From Domibacillus robiginosus (GTDB lineage Bacteria; Bacillota; Bacilli; Bacillales; Domibacillaceae), in NCBI RefSeq assembly GCF_000966195.1, contig NZ_LAHL01000033.1:1-64000 (forward strand): DNA of 64,000 bases. The letters run 5' to 3'. A program made the translations under genes and the position numbers. Shown in pieces: positions 18,399 to 27,305 of the stretch. The notes under the pieces were generated by a model. It was not told the origin of the DNA, ran no database searches, and saw nothing but the letters and a program-made list of their open reading frames with translations. The stretch's first letter is position 1. Each line of letters begins with the position of its first letter.

Positions 18399-19097
18399 TT
18401 ATGATAGGTTATCTTTTTTACTGTCTATATAAAGCGTATGATCTGGTTGAACTTCAGCATATAAGACGTCTGAAATTGTTTCGATTCCCGCTTGCGATAA
18501 TTGTTTATTCAGCCATTCTGTACTAAGGTTGAGTTTTTCCAAATTATTTGTATTAATTACCCCATCAGATACAACTTCCGTTATTGTAGGCAAAAGTTGC
18601 TTTTGTGGATTTATAACACTCATATCACCTTTTGTGACGGATTGTTTATTATCTTTCTTCATAACAGAAAGCTTACCTGTAGTTTCGAAAATGGCATACT
18701 CCACTTCAGTGATTGAAAAAATGTCTTTTTGTCTCAGCAATGCCGTTAGAGCATCTATATCCAGCTGAACTTTACGCAGGGGCTTTTCCATTATCTTGCC
18801 GTTTTGGACGATAATAAGAGGCTCTCCGTCAATGAGTTTTCGCGCTTTCCTCGATTTCATAATGATTCGTCCCGATAGGGTTGTCAATACGCTCCATCCA
18901 ATTAGTGAGATAATACCATTTAAAATGCTTAAATCCTTATTGAAAGCAAGGTTCCCCGCTACAGAACCGATTGCAATAGCAGAAGCAAAGTTGAAGAACG
19001 TTATTTCCGAAATTTCTTTTCTTTCCATAATCCGCATTAAAATTGATAAAGTCAGAAAGGACAAAAATGTTCTGATGATTGTTTCTGTAACACCCAA
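18399..19097 (-). CDS. DUF421 (YetF-like) membrane protein
   Basis: 232 residues. Three N-terminal membrane helices (to about residue 80) are followed by the conserved cytoplasmic DUF421 domain with GEPLIIVQNGKIMEKPLRK and LTALLRQKDIFSITEVEYAIFETTGKL, the family hallmark. A second beta-rich portion with TLYIDSKK ends the protein. TTG start with AAGGGGA 8 bases upstream. B. subtilis has several paralogues (YetF, YrbG, YdfS, YkjA), partly sporulation-linked; YetF-type proteins bind lipids in spores, but no function is assigned here. Confidence 0.9.
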   Translation of the reverse strand: MGVTETIIRTFLSFLTLSILMRIMERKEISEITFFNFASAIAIGSVAGNLAFNKDLSILNGIISLIGWSVLTTLSGRIIMKSRKARKLIDGEPLIIVQNGKIMEKPLRKVQLDIDALTALLRQKDIFSITEVEYAIFETTGKLSVMKKDNKQSVTKGDMSVINPQKQLLPTITEVVSDGVINTNNLEKLNLSTEWLNKQLSQAGIETISDVLYAEVQPDHTLYIDSKKDNLS

Positions 19098-19169
19098 TTA
19101 TTTATCCCCTTTTTTATAATATTGTCTCCTTAAGTGGAAGAAATATTTACTTGAAAGACTGTCGCTCCC

Positions 19170-19451
19170 TCATTCTGTTGAAATTTCTTGAACGTTTGAG
19201 AGCAACTCGTTAAAAGCCTTCTTGCAGTTTTTTAAAGGGTCAATAACCATGAATGTGAACAGCATTTTTGCCAATACATCGCCTTCTACGTTAAGCTCTG
19301 CCAATTTACTAACTTGAAAATGCTCCGTGGGAAGTCTGTCCGTTCGGTTCGTTAGATAAATGCATGATCTATTTTGTTCATTTTCTGATGGATGAAGCCG
19401 TTCGGTTACATGTATGATGATGTTTTTTATACATGATCTCAACGTCGACAC
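19170..19451 (-). CDS. Possible small protein or gene remnant
   Basis: 93 codons from a GTG with weak GGGCAG upstream. The C-terminal half (KLAELNVEGDVLAKMLFTF, then VIDPLKNCKKAFNELLSNV) looks like an ordinary soluble domain; the N-terminal half is poor. It may be a truncated gene. It lies downstream of the DUF421 gene in the same direction with no terminator between. No family recognised. Confidence 0.3.
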   Translation of the reverse strand: MSTLRSCIKNIIIHVTERLHPSENEQNRSCIYLTNRTDRLPTEHFQVSKLAELNVEGDVLAKMLFTFMVIDPLKNCKKAFNELLSNVQEISTE

Positions 19452-19562
19452 CTGCCCTGTCCAGCAAGCGTCATACTGAACAAGATTAAAAATGAATCAA
19501 ACGCCCACCTGATCAGCAGCTTTACGCTTCTTTCTCGTCTTTATATAAATTTTTTATATTTA

Positions 19563-19652
19563 TGACACACATTAAAACAAATGTGTTATACTATTTATGC
19601 AAAAGCTTTGATTTAGCGTCCGCCTGGAAAGCGGACGTCTTTTTTTTTTTTG
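19563..19652 (+). ncRNA. Candidate short transcript ending at a strong terminator
   Basis: A promoter-like TATACT (19590-19595), with a TGACAC 18 bases before it, is followed about 25 bases later by GCGTCCGC-CTGGAAA-GCGGACGT and eleven T's (19615-19651). The transcript would be only 50-60 bases. A 6-bp inverted repeat ACACAT/ATGTGT flanks the spacer. A five-codon ATG frame (ATGCAAAAGCTTTGA) sits inside. It could be a tiny RNA or an attenuated leader whose downstream gene is lost. Confidence 0.35.
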
Positions 19653-19847
19653 AGTTTCTTCTGTTTTATATGGATTTACATAGGCCGCAAAATCCATCCG
19701 ATTCTATAAAGAACTCGTCCATACTTAGTTTTATCTGATCCTGGCGACAACCTGCTCTTTAAGCACGAGAATTAGGTGTAGGAAATGAGCAAGCTCCCGG
19801 ATGCGGTGAAGGACGACATACAATAAACACGCGAAGGCAAATAAAAG

Positions 19848-19884
19848 AAACCACTGAATGAAAAATAAATTCAGCGGTTTTTAT
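19848..19884. terminator. Bidirectional terminator
   Basis: AAACC-A-CTGAAT and ATTCAG-C-GGTTT pair around a 9-base AT loop, with T-runs on both strands. It ends the 49-residue membrane peptide gene on the minus strand (stop at 19963). Confidence 0.6.
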
Positions 19885-19962
19885 GGTTTACTGCATACTG
19901 GTTCATCTCGAACCATCCTCAATGCTTAAGCTTTAGGGATATATAAATCTGATTTAATTTCC

Positions 19963-20112
19963 TCAAACATTAGACAAATATGATTGAACGGACTCGGGTA
20001 ATAGCTGAAAGAATAATCCTTCATATTTAATATCAAGTAAACCAGCAATAATCAAAAATATAACAATGAAAATGAAAACAAATTTCCTGTTCTTTTTTAA
20101 CCTCAACTTCAA
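19963..20112 (-). CDS. 49-residue single-helix membrane peptide
   Basis: A short gene opening TTG with GGAGGGG six bases upstream. Product: basic N-terminus (MKLRLKKNRK), a strongly hydrophobic helix (FVFIFIVIFLIIAGLL), and a mildly acidic tail ending SVQSYLSNV. This order is typical of small single-pass membrane proteins. A terminator lies 80 bases downstream. Function unknown. Confidence 0.6.
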   Translation of the reverse strand: MKLRLKKNRKFVFIFIVIFLIIAGLLDIKYEGLFFQLLPESVQSYLSNV

Positions 20113-20455
20113 AGAGTTCCCCTCCACTGAAAAATACTCCAATAGCTCGCCTGTTAGTTATGTAAAGTTTTATCCTTCAGCCTCCCTATAACAAAGGAAA
20201 AAACCTCATTTATTTCTGATCTACTTCAGTCTGTTGAATACGAAACACCCTGTCAATTCTCCCATGTGCCTTTTCACTATGTCAACATTTGTTCGGATAA
20301 TAGAGATTACCCGGCGATGTTAAAGATCAGTATGCAGGAGCCGAACAGCTATTTTTCTTTTAAGCAAAGAAAAATATAACTTATACTTTAAAAGAAAGGT
20401 TCTGCAAGATCAGAACAATGATTAAACAGCTTATGTTGCAAAGGGTGAATTGAAT

Positions 20456-21054
20456 ATGTCCAGAAATTCCTTATTCAGATGGGTCTTCACTGTAATCGTT
20501 ATTTTCCTTATTTTCATAGCTTACTCGGCGTTTAGTATATGGGGTCTTTCGGCGGCAAAATTCAACTGGTTAAGACCGATGTGGCTGTGGTACTTGGTGC
20601 CGCTGCTTGGGATGATGAGCCGTCTCCTGTTTTACGGGAAAGGATAAATCATGCTATTTGGCTTTATGAGAATAAATATACGGAAAAACTATTGTTTACT
20701 GGCGGCAAAGGAAAGAGCGATAAATTTGCGGAGTCAGAGGTTGCGAGGGATTATGCCATTCAAAAGAATGTTCGTTCGGAAGATATTTTAATTGAGACTA
20801 AATCAAAAATCACTGAAGAAAACCTTACATATGCCTATGACATCGCAATGGAGAAAAATCTTAAAACAGTTGCAATCGTAAGCGATCCATTGCATATGAA
20901 AAGAGCCATGTTAATGGCAAAAAAAACTGGAATGGACGCATATCCATCACCCACACAAAGTTCCGTATATAAAACATTGGACAGTAAAATTCCGTTCTTC
21001 TTTCGAGAATTGTTTTTTTATATCGGTTATATGTTGAGTCTGCCATTCAGATAA
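20456..21054 (+). pseudogene. DUF218/YdcF-like gene split by a frameshift
   Basis: The ATG at 20456 (weak AAAGGGTG upstream) opens an N-terminal membrane anchor, SLFRWVFTVIVIFLIFIAYS. The DUF218 domain is in the next frame from about 20541: TDVAVVLGAAAWDDEPSPVL, RERINHAIWLYENK, LLFTGGKGKSD and VSDPLHMKRAM, all family blocks. The two halves meet at a run of four G's (20541-20544), so loss or gain of one base restores a normal protein of about 198 residues. The downstream half could in principle start at ATG 20539, but it would lack its anchor and has no ribosome binding site. Confidence 0.75.
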
Positions 21055-21294
21055 TGTGAAAAGGAGGAAAAGGACAGGCTCAAGGATGGAATCTGTTCAG
21101 TTCATCAAAAAAGGTCTGGTGTTTAAATCAACTGTACCGGTTTACCACATTATTAATTGGTGTCCCATTTGTTTATGAACATCGATGATGGGCTATTCAA
21201 TACTGAATTATATTCTTTTATCAGGTGGTTTAACACACGTTTTACCATTTAGTCGGCAAAATGGTCTTTTCCTTTAAAAAACAGGCTGTTAAAA
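21055..21294. other. Intergenic with an isolated Shine-Dalgarno
   Basis: AAGGAGG lies at 21061-21066 and a 30-codon frame (21086-21178, MESVQFIKKGLVFKS...) follows at poor spacing. Its composition is not convincing. Nothing else is seen up to the terminator. Confidence 0.3.
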
Positions 21295-21326
21295 AAAGAA
21301 AACCCCTGATTACCAGGGTTTTCTTT
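21295..21326. terminator. Bidirectional terminator
   Basis: AAAGAAAACCC and GGGTTTTCTTT form an 11-bp stem around a 10-base loop, with T-run downstream on plus and A-run upstream. Confidence 0.85.
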
Positions 21327-21330
21327 TTTC

Positions 21331-21380
21331 TACCAGGTGCCCGGCGAGATACCTGTTTCTTTGCCCGGAACCTGGTGAAA
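21331..21380. repeat. REP-like imperfect palindrome
   Basis: ACCAGGTGCCCGG and CCGGAACCTGGT-type arms (21332-21344 and 21365-21376) form an imperfect inverted repeat around a short spacer that contains a further ACCTG. GGTGCC/CCTGG-rich palindromes of this kind occur as dispersed intergenic elements in several Bacillaceae genomes. Only one copy is in this window. Confidence 0.35.
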
Positions 21381-21455
21381 CACATGACTATTTGTGAATA
21401 AAGGAGAACGCAAACCAGGCTGGAAATCGAAGAGGGTCAAAATTATTGAGAGGAC

Positions 21456-21635
21456 TTAATACTTTCTTGAACCGCATTTCGGGCAAATATATACATCTTC
21501 CGCATCAAAAATGGAACCACATTTTGTTTGCTCAAGTACAATCATAGCACTGCGAAGTTCTGCTCTTTGTCCTTCCCATCCGCATTCACACTTCACATTG
21601 TTCGTTGAGCCAAATTTGTATAATCCATAATTCAT
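21456..21635 (-). CDS. Zinc-ribbon mini-protein
   Basis: 59 residues. Two metal-binding knuckles are visible: CECGW near residue 16 and CPKCG near residue 52, with an extra Cys between (EQTKCGS). ATG at 21635 has AAGGGGTG upstream. Such small zinc-ribbon proteins are common in Bacillaceae and of unknown role. It stands alone. Confidence 0.75.
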   Translation of the reverse strand: MNYGLYKFGSTNNVKCECGWEGQRAELRSAMIVLEQTKCGSIFDAEDVYICPKCGSRKY

Positions 21636-21758
21636 ACTGATTCACCCCTTAATCAAAGTATTCAGATAATATCTGTATGTTCATTTTACTGAGATAATGA
21701 TTAATTTTCAATAGCGTAATAATTAATTTTTTGTAAATCTTAGCAATTACTTTTTTTA

Positions 21759-21788
21759 AATAAAAAACTCCGAATCAACGTTCGGAGT
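21759..21788 (-). terminator. Terminator of the SCO1-like gene
   Basis: ACTCCGAA-TCAACG-TTCGGAGT is a perfect 8-bp stem, followed on the minus strand by UUUUUUAUUU. Confidence 0.9.
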
Positions 21789-21791
21789 GTT

Positions 21792-22388
21792 TTACCCTTC
21801 TGATAAGATTTTTATGTCTTCCACAATTTCATCATACGGCACATCTTCCCCATCCTGCTTGTTTCCCGGATAGCTTTTTACCACTGTTCCATTTTGATCG
21901 ACCAGGTAAAAACTCGTTCCGTGGATAAATTGGTCGGACTCGGGATCAGGCATAGCAATAGCTTGGAAACTATCCTGGGCAAATGCACTTATTTCTTTTT
22001 CTGTATAACCAGTTAAGAGATTCCAATTAGATTCATCCACATCATAATGAGAAATGTACTCTTTTAGTGCGCCTGGTGTATCCCGGGTCGGATCAATACT
22101 GAATGAGACAATTTCATAGTTTTGAATCTTTTCTTCGTTCAGCCGATCCTGAACCTCACTCATATTCCGTGTCATAGGCGGGCAAACGGTCGTGCAGTTT
22201 GTGAAAATAAAATTGGCCAGCCATACCTTTCCTTTCAAATCGGCCAAGCCGACTTTTTCACCATTCTGGTTTGTATGGGAAAAGTCCTGGACTTCTACAT
22301 CCATATCGCCTTTGAACTCGCTGTTTCCGCAGGCAGACAACAAAAATACAGTGGCTGCCATAATAAAAATGGACTGAACTACTTTCAC
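21792..22388 (-). CDS. SCO1/SenC-type copper lipoprotein
   Basis: 198 residues, thioredoxin-fold copper chaperone for cytochrome c oxidase CuA assembly, tethered outside the membrane. Lipobox LSAC at about residues 17-20; copper ligands in FTNCTTVCPPM (CxxxC, about residues 70-74) and the distal His in QFIHGTSFYLVDQNG (about 155). SIDPTRDTP is the usual family block. GTG start with GGAGGG 6 bases upstream. B. subtilis YpmQ (ScoC) is the nearest named relative. Confidence 0.93.
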   Translation of the reverse strand: MKVVQSIFIMAATVFLLSACGNSEFKGDMDVEVQDFSHTNQNGEKVGLADLKGKVWLANFIFTNCTTVCPPMTRNMSEVQDRLNEEKIQNYEIVSFSIDPTRDTPGALKEYISHYDVDESNWNLLTGYTEKEISAFAQDSFQAIAMPDPESDQFIHGTSFYLVDQNGTVVKSYPGNKQDGEDVPYDEIVEDIKILSEG

Positions 22389-22490
22389 ATAACTCCCTCC
22401 AAACGCCTTTTATCCTTTTATGGTAGGGGAAACCTTTTGAATTCTCAATGCGCTTCTAACAGTAATCTTGAATACTTTATGAACGTTTGG

Positions 22491-25400
22491 TCAGTTTTCA
22501 CTCGTAAAAACAAATTTCGCCTTGCTTCCCGTATTAGACTGACCGACTTCAAGGCGGGCATCAATCCGTTCCTTCAGCTCCGGCACGTGAGAAATAATGC
22601 CGACAAGACGGCCGTCCGCCTGGATATCCATTAACGTTTCGATGGCCTGATCCAGTGATTCTGGATCCAGTGTACCAAACCCTTCGTCCACAAACATCGT
22701 TTCAAGTGATACGCCGCCGGCATAATTTTGCACAATTTCTGCCAGTCCAAGAGCAAGCGCAAGTGCCGCTTTAAAGCTTTCTCCTCCCGACAGGGTTTTT
22801 ACATGACGGCTGGCGCCTGTATACTGGTCAAACACAAGAAGGTCTAAGCCGCTTTGTGCATTACCTTTTGAACGCTCGGTTAAACGTTCCAGCAAAAAGC
22901 GTCCATTTGTCATTGCCGTTAATCTTGTATTGGCTGCGGCGAGAATTTCCTCCAGAAACGATGCGAGCACATATCGTTCAAAGGTGACTTTCAAGTCGTT
23001 CCTGCCATGTGTAACTTCAAACAGGTGGCCAGAAAGGCGATATGCTTCTTCTGCCTGTGCCATTCGTTCCGCTGCACTTTCAACCGATTGGCGAATGCGT
23101 CGTGAGTCTTTGGCGCAGGCAGCGATAGAAGAGGCTTCACTGGTCCATGCGGCCGCTTCCTCATTTAACGCTTGAATTTCTGCTTCTAATTTGTCAATCT
23201 CTACTCGCTCATATCCTTCCAGTGCGGCTGTCAGCTCATGAATAAGACGAAAAAGATCATGCTCTTTCTGATCATATTGCTGGACAGCTTCTTTCATTTT
23301 CGCAAGCGAATCCAGCCACCCTTTCGCTTCGACATATTGCTCTGTTAACAGAAAGCCGGCCTGCTGACGTTTTGTTTGAAACGTTTCATGTGCTTCATGA
23401 TAGCCTGTTTCTGTCTCCTGCAGTGTTTGATGACGTTCCTCCAAAACAGATGCGGCGGCCTCGAGAGCCGTATAGTTTTTTTGGGCATCCTTTGCTGCCT
23501 GCTCATACCGCTGCTCCAGAATGGCCAGCGTTTGCTCCGTGTGTTCCAGCTCTCTGGAGAATCTGTCACTATTACGCATATGCTCGGGCACTGCCTGCTC
23601 AAGCTGCTGCAGCGTACTTTGCGCTTGAATAAACGCAGCGTGGTCATCCATTTCCTGCCGCCGGGTTTGTTCTAGTTGAGATTCCAGCTGTTTCCTTTGC
23701 TTGCATACATCACGGTGCCGCTGTTCTAGCTCTTCTTTTTGTACAAGCTTCTGCTCTGTCTGGCGGCGGTTTTTTTCCGCTTCTACTAAACGCTTTTTCG
23801 CTTCTTCCACTCCAAAATCAAAAGAAAGCTTCTCCTTCAACTTTGTCACTGTTTCTTTTACATGCTCCCGGGCAAAACGGGATTCTATCCATTTTTGTTC
23901 TGCCAGACGGCTTTTTTGCTGAAAGCGATTTGCTTGTTTTTCTGCTTCCTCAAGTGCTTGTTCCGTTAAAGCCGCTTCTCCCCCTTTAGCCGGGGCAGGA
24001 TGATGAAGAGAGCCGCAGACCGAGCAGGCTTCTCCATCCTTTAATTGACGGGCGAGCATGACCGCCTGGCTTTTGTGCCATTTTTCTCTTGTACGACTCA
24101 GCTGTTCGGCTGCCTCAGCGGCTGCTTCGGCTGTTTGTTGAAATTGATCGCGGGCTGCTTTTTCCTCCTTTTCAAATTTATCCAAGCTAGATTGAGCAGC
24201 AGACAGCTCTCCAAATTGTTCCACTAGTGCAGTGAGTTTTTCAATTTCATAGCCGGCTTTTAAATAGATTTCCTTTAAAGAGCCAAAAGCATGAAGGGAT
24301 TCCTCTATCCCCTTTTCAGTTTCAGATAAGTCATGAATGCGCTGCGTCAGCCGGCGGCTGGCCTGCTTTGTTGCTTCAAGCCTTTCTTTGGTTTGCTCTG
24401 CGTCGCCTGTTGCCCCTTGATACGCATACACCGCTTCCTTCATAGCCTGAAGCTGCTTGACCTTTCCTTCCCACTCCTCACGTTCAGGGCGGCGGTTTTC
24501 TTCCCGTTCCAAGTGTTCAGCTGATTCTTTATACAGCCTGCGTGCGTTCTGCACTGCCGCCTCAGCTTCACTTTTTCGTTTTTGGGCAGTCAATGCAGCC
24601 TGATACGCCCGCTTTTCCATCATTTCATAGGATTGAAGATTTGCTGCCCGTTCTGCTCCTTCTATTTTCAGTCGGCATTGATGGATGCTGTCTCGTTTTT
24701 CATCCAGTTCCTGCTTTTCAACATGTGCTCGTTCTAAACGGTCAAATTGGGTGTTCCGTGCCAGACCCCGCTCCCGTTCTCCCAGTAAAAAATCACGGCG
24801 GATACCCGCACTCTGGATTTTTTCCTGCAGAGCAGCAATTTGCTTGTCCATTTCCGCAAGATCCACTTCAAGCTGTTGGAAAACAGCCGCCTTTTGAAGC
24901 GGTTCTTCTTCAAGCAGTTTCTCCATGCTGCTTGAGTAGGCGGGCAGGCTTTTCAAAAGGGCCATTTGCTGATCCGCAGCCCGCCCTGCTTCTTTTTTCA
25001 GTACATCAGACTTCTCTTTTAAAATCTCTTCAACCCGTTTATAAAAAGAAGTTTGAAACAGCTTTTGGAGAATTTTCTCTTTTTCCTGGCTGCCGGCCAT
25101 TAAAAGCTTTTGAAATTCTCCCTGGGGAATCATTAAAATTTGCCGGAACTGATTGGCTTCCAGACCAATGAGCTCATTCATTTTTTCATCTGTATCCCGT
25201 ACATTTGCTGCCAGCAGCTCTTCGGTCCCATCCGATTTTTTTTCATACAGCTCCGCCGTTGCGGCTGCCGTTGTCGTACCGCCGCCACGTGCTTTTGGCT
25301 TTTCCTGCTGCGGAGTACGCCGGATAAAAAATGTCCGCCCCTTTAATTCAAATAAAAGTGAGACTTCGGTCAGCTGTTTCGGATCGGCCAATTGGCTCCG

Positions 25401-25598
25401 CATCTCAGAGGCGCTTCGATGATCCCCGCTTGGCTTTCCGTACATAGCAAAGCTGATTGCATCAAATATCGTTGTTTTTCCAGATCCCGTTTTGCCGGAG
25501 ATCACAAACATTTTTCGGCTTTCAAGTGCCGAAAAATCAATCACCTGCCGGCCTGCATACGGACCAAAAGCGGTTATCGTGAGTGTAACAGGCTTCAT
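22491..25598 (-). CDS. sbcC: Nuclease SbcCD subunit C
   Basis: 1035 residues, SMC/Rad50-like ATPase that partners SbcD in cleaving hairpins and DNA ends. Walker A is VISGKTGSGKTTIFDAISF near residue 35. Two long coiled-coil arms meet at a zinc hook, GEACSVCGSLHHP (CxxC, about 525). The C-terminal part holds the ABC signature KTLSGGESFKAALALALGL (about 930) and Walker B METMFVDEGFGTLDPESL. Its ATG overlaps the sbcD stop by 4 bases (ATGA), so the two are cotranslated. Confidence 0.97.
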   Translation of the reverse strand: MKPVTLTITAFGPYAGRQVIDFSALESRKMFVISGKTGSGKTTIFDAISFAMYGKPSGDHRSASEMRSQLADPKQLTEVSLLFELKGRTFFIRRTPQQEKPKARGGGTTTAAATAELYEKKSDGTEELLAANVRDTDEKMNELIGLEANQFRQILMIPQGEFQKLLMAGSQEKEKILQKLFQTSFYKRVEEILKEKSDVLKKEAGRAADQQMALLKSLPAYSSSMEKLLEEEPLQKAAVFQQLEVDLAEMDKQIAALQEKIQSAGIRRDFLLGERERGLARNTQFDRLERAHVEKQELDEKRDSIHQCRLKIEGAERAANLQSYEMMEKRAYQAALTAQKRKSEAEAAVQNARRLYKESAEHLEREENRRPEREEWEGKVKQLQAMKEAVYAYQGATGDAEQTKERLEATKQASRRLTQRIHDLSETEKGIEESLHAFGSLKEIYLKAGYEIEKLTALVEQFGELSAAQSSLDKFEKEEKAARDQFQQTAEAAAEAAEQLSRTREKWHKSQAVMLARQLKDGEACSVCGSLHHPAPAKGGEAALTEQALEEAEKQANRFQQKSRLAEQKWIESRFAREHVKETVTKLKEKLSFDFGVEEAKKRLVEAEKNRRQTEQKLVQKEELEQRHRDVCKQRKQLESQLEQTRRQEMDDHAAFIQAQSTLQQLEQAVPEHMRNSDRFSRELEHTEQTLAILEQRYEQAAKDAQKNYTALEAAASVLEERHQTLQETETGYHEAHETFQTKRQQAGFLLTEQYVEAKGWLDSLAKMKEAVQQYDQKEHDLFRLIHELTAALEGYERVEIDKLEAEIQALNEEAAAWTSEASSIAACAKDSRRIRQSVESAAERMAQAEEAYRLSGHLFEVTHGRNDLKVTFERYVLASFLEEILAAANTRLTAMTNGRFLLERLTERSKGNAQSGLDLLVFDQYTGASRHVKTLSGGESFKAALALALGLAEIVQNYAGGVSLETMFVDEGFGTLDPESLDQAIETLMDIQADGRLVGIISHVPELKERIDARLEVGQSNTGSKAKFVFTSEN

Positions 25599-26716
25599 TC
25601 TTCCTTCTCCTCCTGTTTAGCTTCTTGCAATATAGAAGTCATGTATTCTCGTTTTTCATTTGAAAAAGCAAACCCGGTCATCGCTTCATAAAATTCTCCA
25701 AACAGATCAAGCTCATTTTGTTTTTCTTTTACTAAAGGTGCCGATTCAAAGGAAGCAGGAGCAGAAGTCGATTTTTCAAGATGAAGAATGTAAGGAAATT
25801 TTTGTTTTAACTTGGCCATCGGATCAATGAGCGCTCCTTCGTCCTTTAACAGCACTTTTATATAATCTTCAGACCCTTTAGCTTCCATTAATTCATCAAA
25901 AAAACCAGTTACAATTTTCATATCCCGTTTAGGCATCAGCTCTTTTTTTGTTACAGTCAGCCTCTTTTTATCATCAATTTCTACAATCGATACACTTTTT
26001 GTGTGAGCTGCCTCTGAAAATGAATATTTAAGCAGTGAACCGGCGTATTGAACTGTTGGATGATGAATAGCTGCCGGATTATGCAGATGCCCGAGCGCCG
26101 TATACTCAAAAGGAGCAAACAGCTCAGCGCCGACATTTCCCGTTCCCCCAACTGATAAAATCCGCTCCGAGTCACTGGTTTCGCCACCCGTTACAAATGC
26201 ATGGCCGACTGCTATATGAACGGCATCTTTATCCATACGTTCACTTAAGCGGCCCGTAAGCACCTTCATGGCGTCATGATGCGTACGTATGGAATCGTCT
26301 TCAAACAAATACCGGACAACTCCAGGCTCTGTATAAGGAAGGCAGTGAAAATGAACACCTTCAATAACCGGGCAAAACATGTTTTTCTCCATTTTCCCGG
26401 CCAGATAAAAACGATTTTGCCGGAACCAGGTTGAGCCAAACGCCAGCCGGTCTGCACTATCATGATTTCCAGAGATGGCTACGATGGGCACATTCATTTC
26501 CACATTAATGGCGAAAAGCGTTTCATTTAGCAAATTAACGGCAGAAGCCGGCGGCACCGACCGGTCATACAGGTCCCCTGCTATTACAAGTGCATCCGGC
26601 TGTTCCTGCTCAATCAGGCGAATGAGCCCTTGAAGCATAAAACGCTGGTCCTCGATCATCGATGCCCCGTGTACCATTTTGCCGAGATGCCAGTCAGCCG
26701 TATGAATAAATTTCAT
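25595..26716 (-). CDS. sbcD: Nuclease SbcCD subunit D
   Basis: 373 residues, Mre11-type Mn2+ phosphoesterase. Metal-binding blocks in order: HTADWHLGK (residue 5), GDLYDRSVPP (47), ISGNHDSADRL (about 81), HIAVGHAFV and YTALGHLHNP (about 200). AGGAGG precedes the ATG. It heads the sbcDC operon and is divergent from yneK across 128 bp that contain an 11-bp inverted repeat. Confidence 0.97.
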   Translation of the reverse strand: MKFIHTADWHLGKMVHGASMIEDQRFMLQGLIRLIEQEQPDALVIAGDLYDRSVPPASAVNLLNETLFAINVEMNVPIVAISGNHDSADRLAFGSTWFRQNRFYLAGKMEKNMFCPVIEGVHFHCLPYTEPGVVRYLFEDDSIRTHHDAMKVLTGRLSERMDKDAVHIAVGHAFVTGGETSDSERILSVGGTGNVGAELFAPFEYTALGHLHNPAAIHHPTVQYAGSLLKYSFSEAAHTKSVSIVEIDDKKRLTVTKKELMPKRDMKIVTGFFDELMEAKGSEDYIKVLLKDEGALIDPMAKLKQKFPYILHLEKSTSAPASFESAPLVKEKQNELDLFGEFYEAMTGFAFSNEKREYMTSILQEAKQEEKEE

Positions 26717-26742
26717 TTCGATTTCCTCCTATACGTATGTAT

Positions 26743-26770
26743 GTTCCGATCATAGCAGATGATCGGGAAC
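26743..26770. promoter_or_regulatory. Inverted repeat between sbcD and yneK
   Basis: GTTCCGATCAT (26743-26753) faces ATGATCGGGAAC (26759-26770) across AGCAG, with one extra C in the right arm. The central CCGATCAT/ATGATCGG arms are perfect. Located in a divergent promoter region, it is a candidate operator. It does not match the LexA consensus. Confidence 0.4.
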
Positions 26771-26780
26771 TTGAAAAGAA

Positions 26781-26809
26781 TGAACAAGCCATGTTTTGTT
26801 TGATATAAT
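26781..26809 (+). promoter_or_regulatory. Probable SigA promoter of yneK
   Basis: TGAACA (26781-26786), 17-bp spacer, TATAAT (26804-26809), 36 bases before the yneK ATG. Confidence 0.6.
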
Positions 26810-26844
26810 AAAGCTGGAGAAAATCATATAACGGGGGTTAGGGG

Positions 26845-27273
26845 ATGCTTGAAGGCTGGTTTTCTTACTTTATTGTTGCCTGGACAGTGATTCTTACCGG
26901 CTTGTTTGCCATAGGCGGTTTTTTTATGTTTCGTAAATTCCTGAAAAAAATGCCGAAGCAAGACGGACGGTCTGACATGGACTGGGAAGAGTATTATGTA
27001 AATAAAACACGGAAGCTATGGGGATCTGAAGAAAAAAATATGCTTGAAGAATTGGTTTCTCCTGTTCCGGATTTGTTTCGTGATGTGGCTCGTCATAAAA
27101 TTGCCGGCAAAATTGGGGAGCTGGCTCTGAAAGAAAAAGCCCGGCACGTTTCACCTGACTTAATTATCCGCGGCTACATTATGGCTACACCGAAAAGAGA
27201 TCATAAATTTTTACGAAAAAAGCTTGATGAAATGGACATTGACATTTCACCCTACCAGCATTTATTTAAATAA
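26845..27273 (+). CDS. yneK: DUF2621 membrane protein YneK
   Basis: 142 residues: one N-terminal membrane helix (FSYFIVAWTVILTGLFAIGGF) followed by a conserved soluble domain with MDWEEYYVNKTRKLWG and a basic C-terminus ending ISPYQHLFK. In B. subtilis yneK lies next to yneJ (ccdC), as it does here, tail to tail. Function unknown. GGGGGTTAGGGG precedes the ATG. Confidence 0.85.
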   Translation: MLEGWFSYFIVAWTVILTGLFAIGGFFMFRKFLKKMPKQDGRSDMDWEEYYVNKTRKLWGSEEKNMLEELVSPVPDLFRDVARHKIAGKIGELALKEKARHVSPDLIIRGYIMATPKRDHKFLRKKLDEMDIDISPYQHLFK

Positions 27274-27305
27274 AAAACAGCCTTTTGCTTAAAAGGCTGT
27301 TTTTT
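27272..27305. terminator. Bidirectional terminator between yneK and ccdC
   Basis: AAAAAACAGCCTTTT-GCTT-AAAAGGCTGTTTTTT, shared by the two convergent genes and overlapping both stop regions. Confidence 0.93.

Noticed and set aside
18210-18526. Two plus-strand frames before the DUF421 gene
   Set aside because: Lys/Arg-rich low-complexity translations; overlap the antisense of a clear gene; no start signal.
22930-25422. Many open frames on the plus strand opposite sbcC
   Set aside because: They follow the third-position bias of the real gene, have no ribosome binding sites and give low-quality, Cys/Ser/Arg-rich translations.
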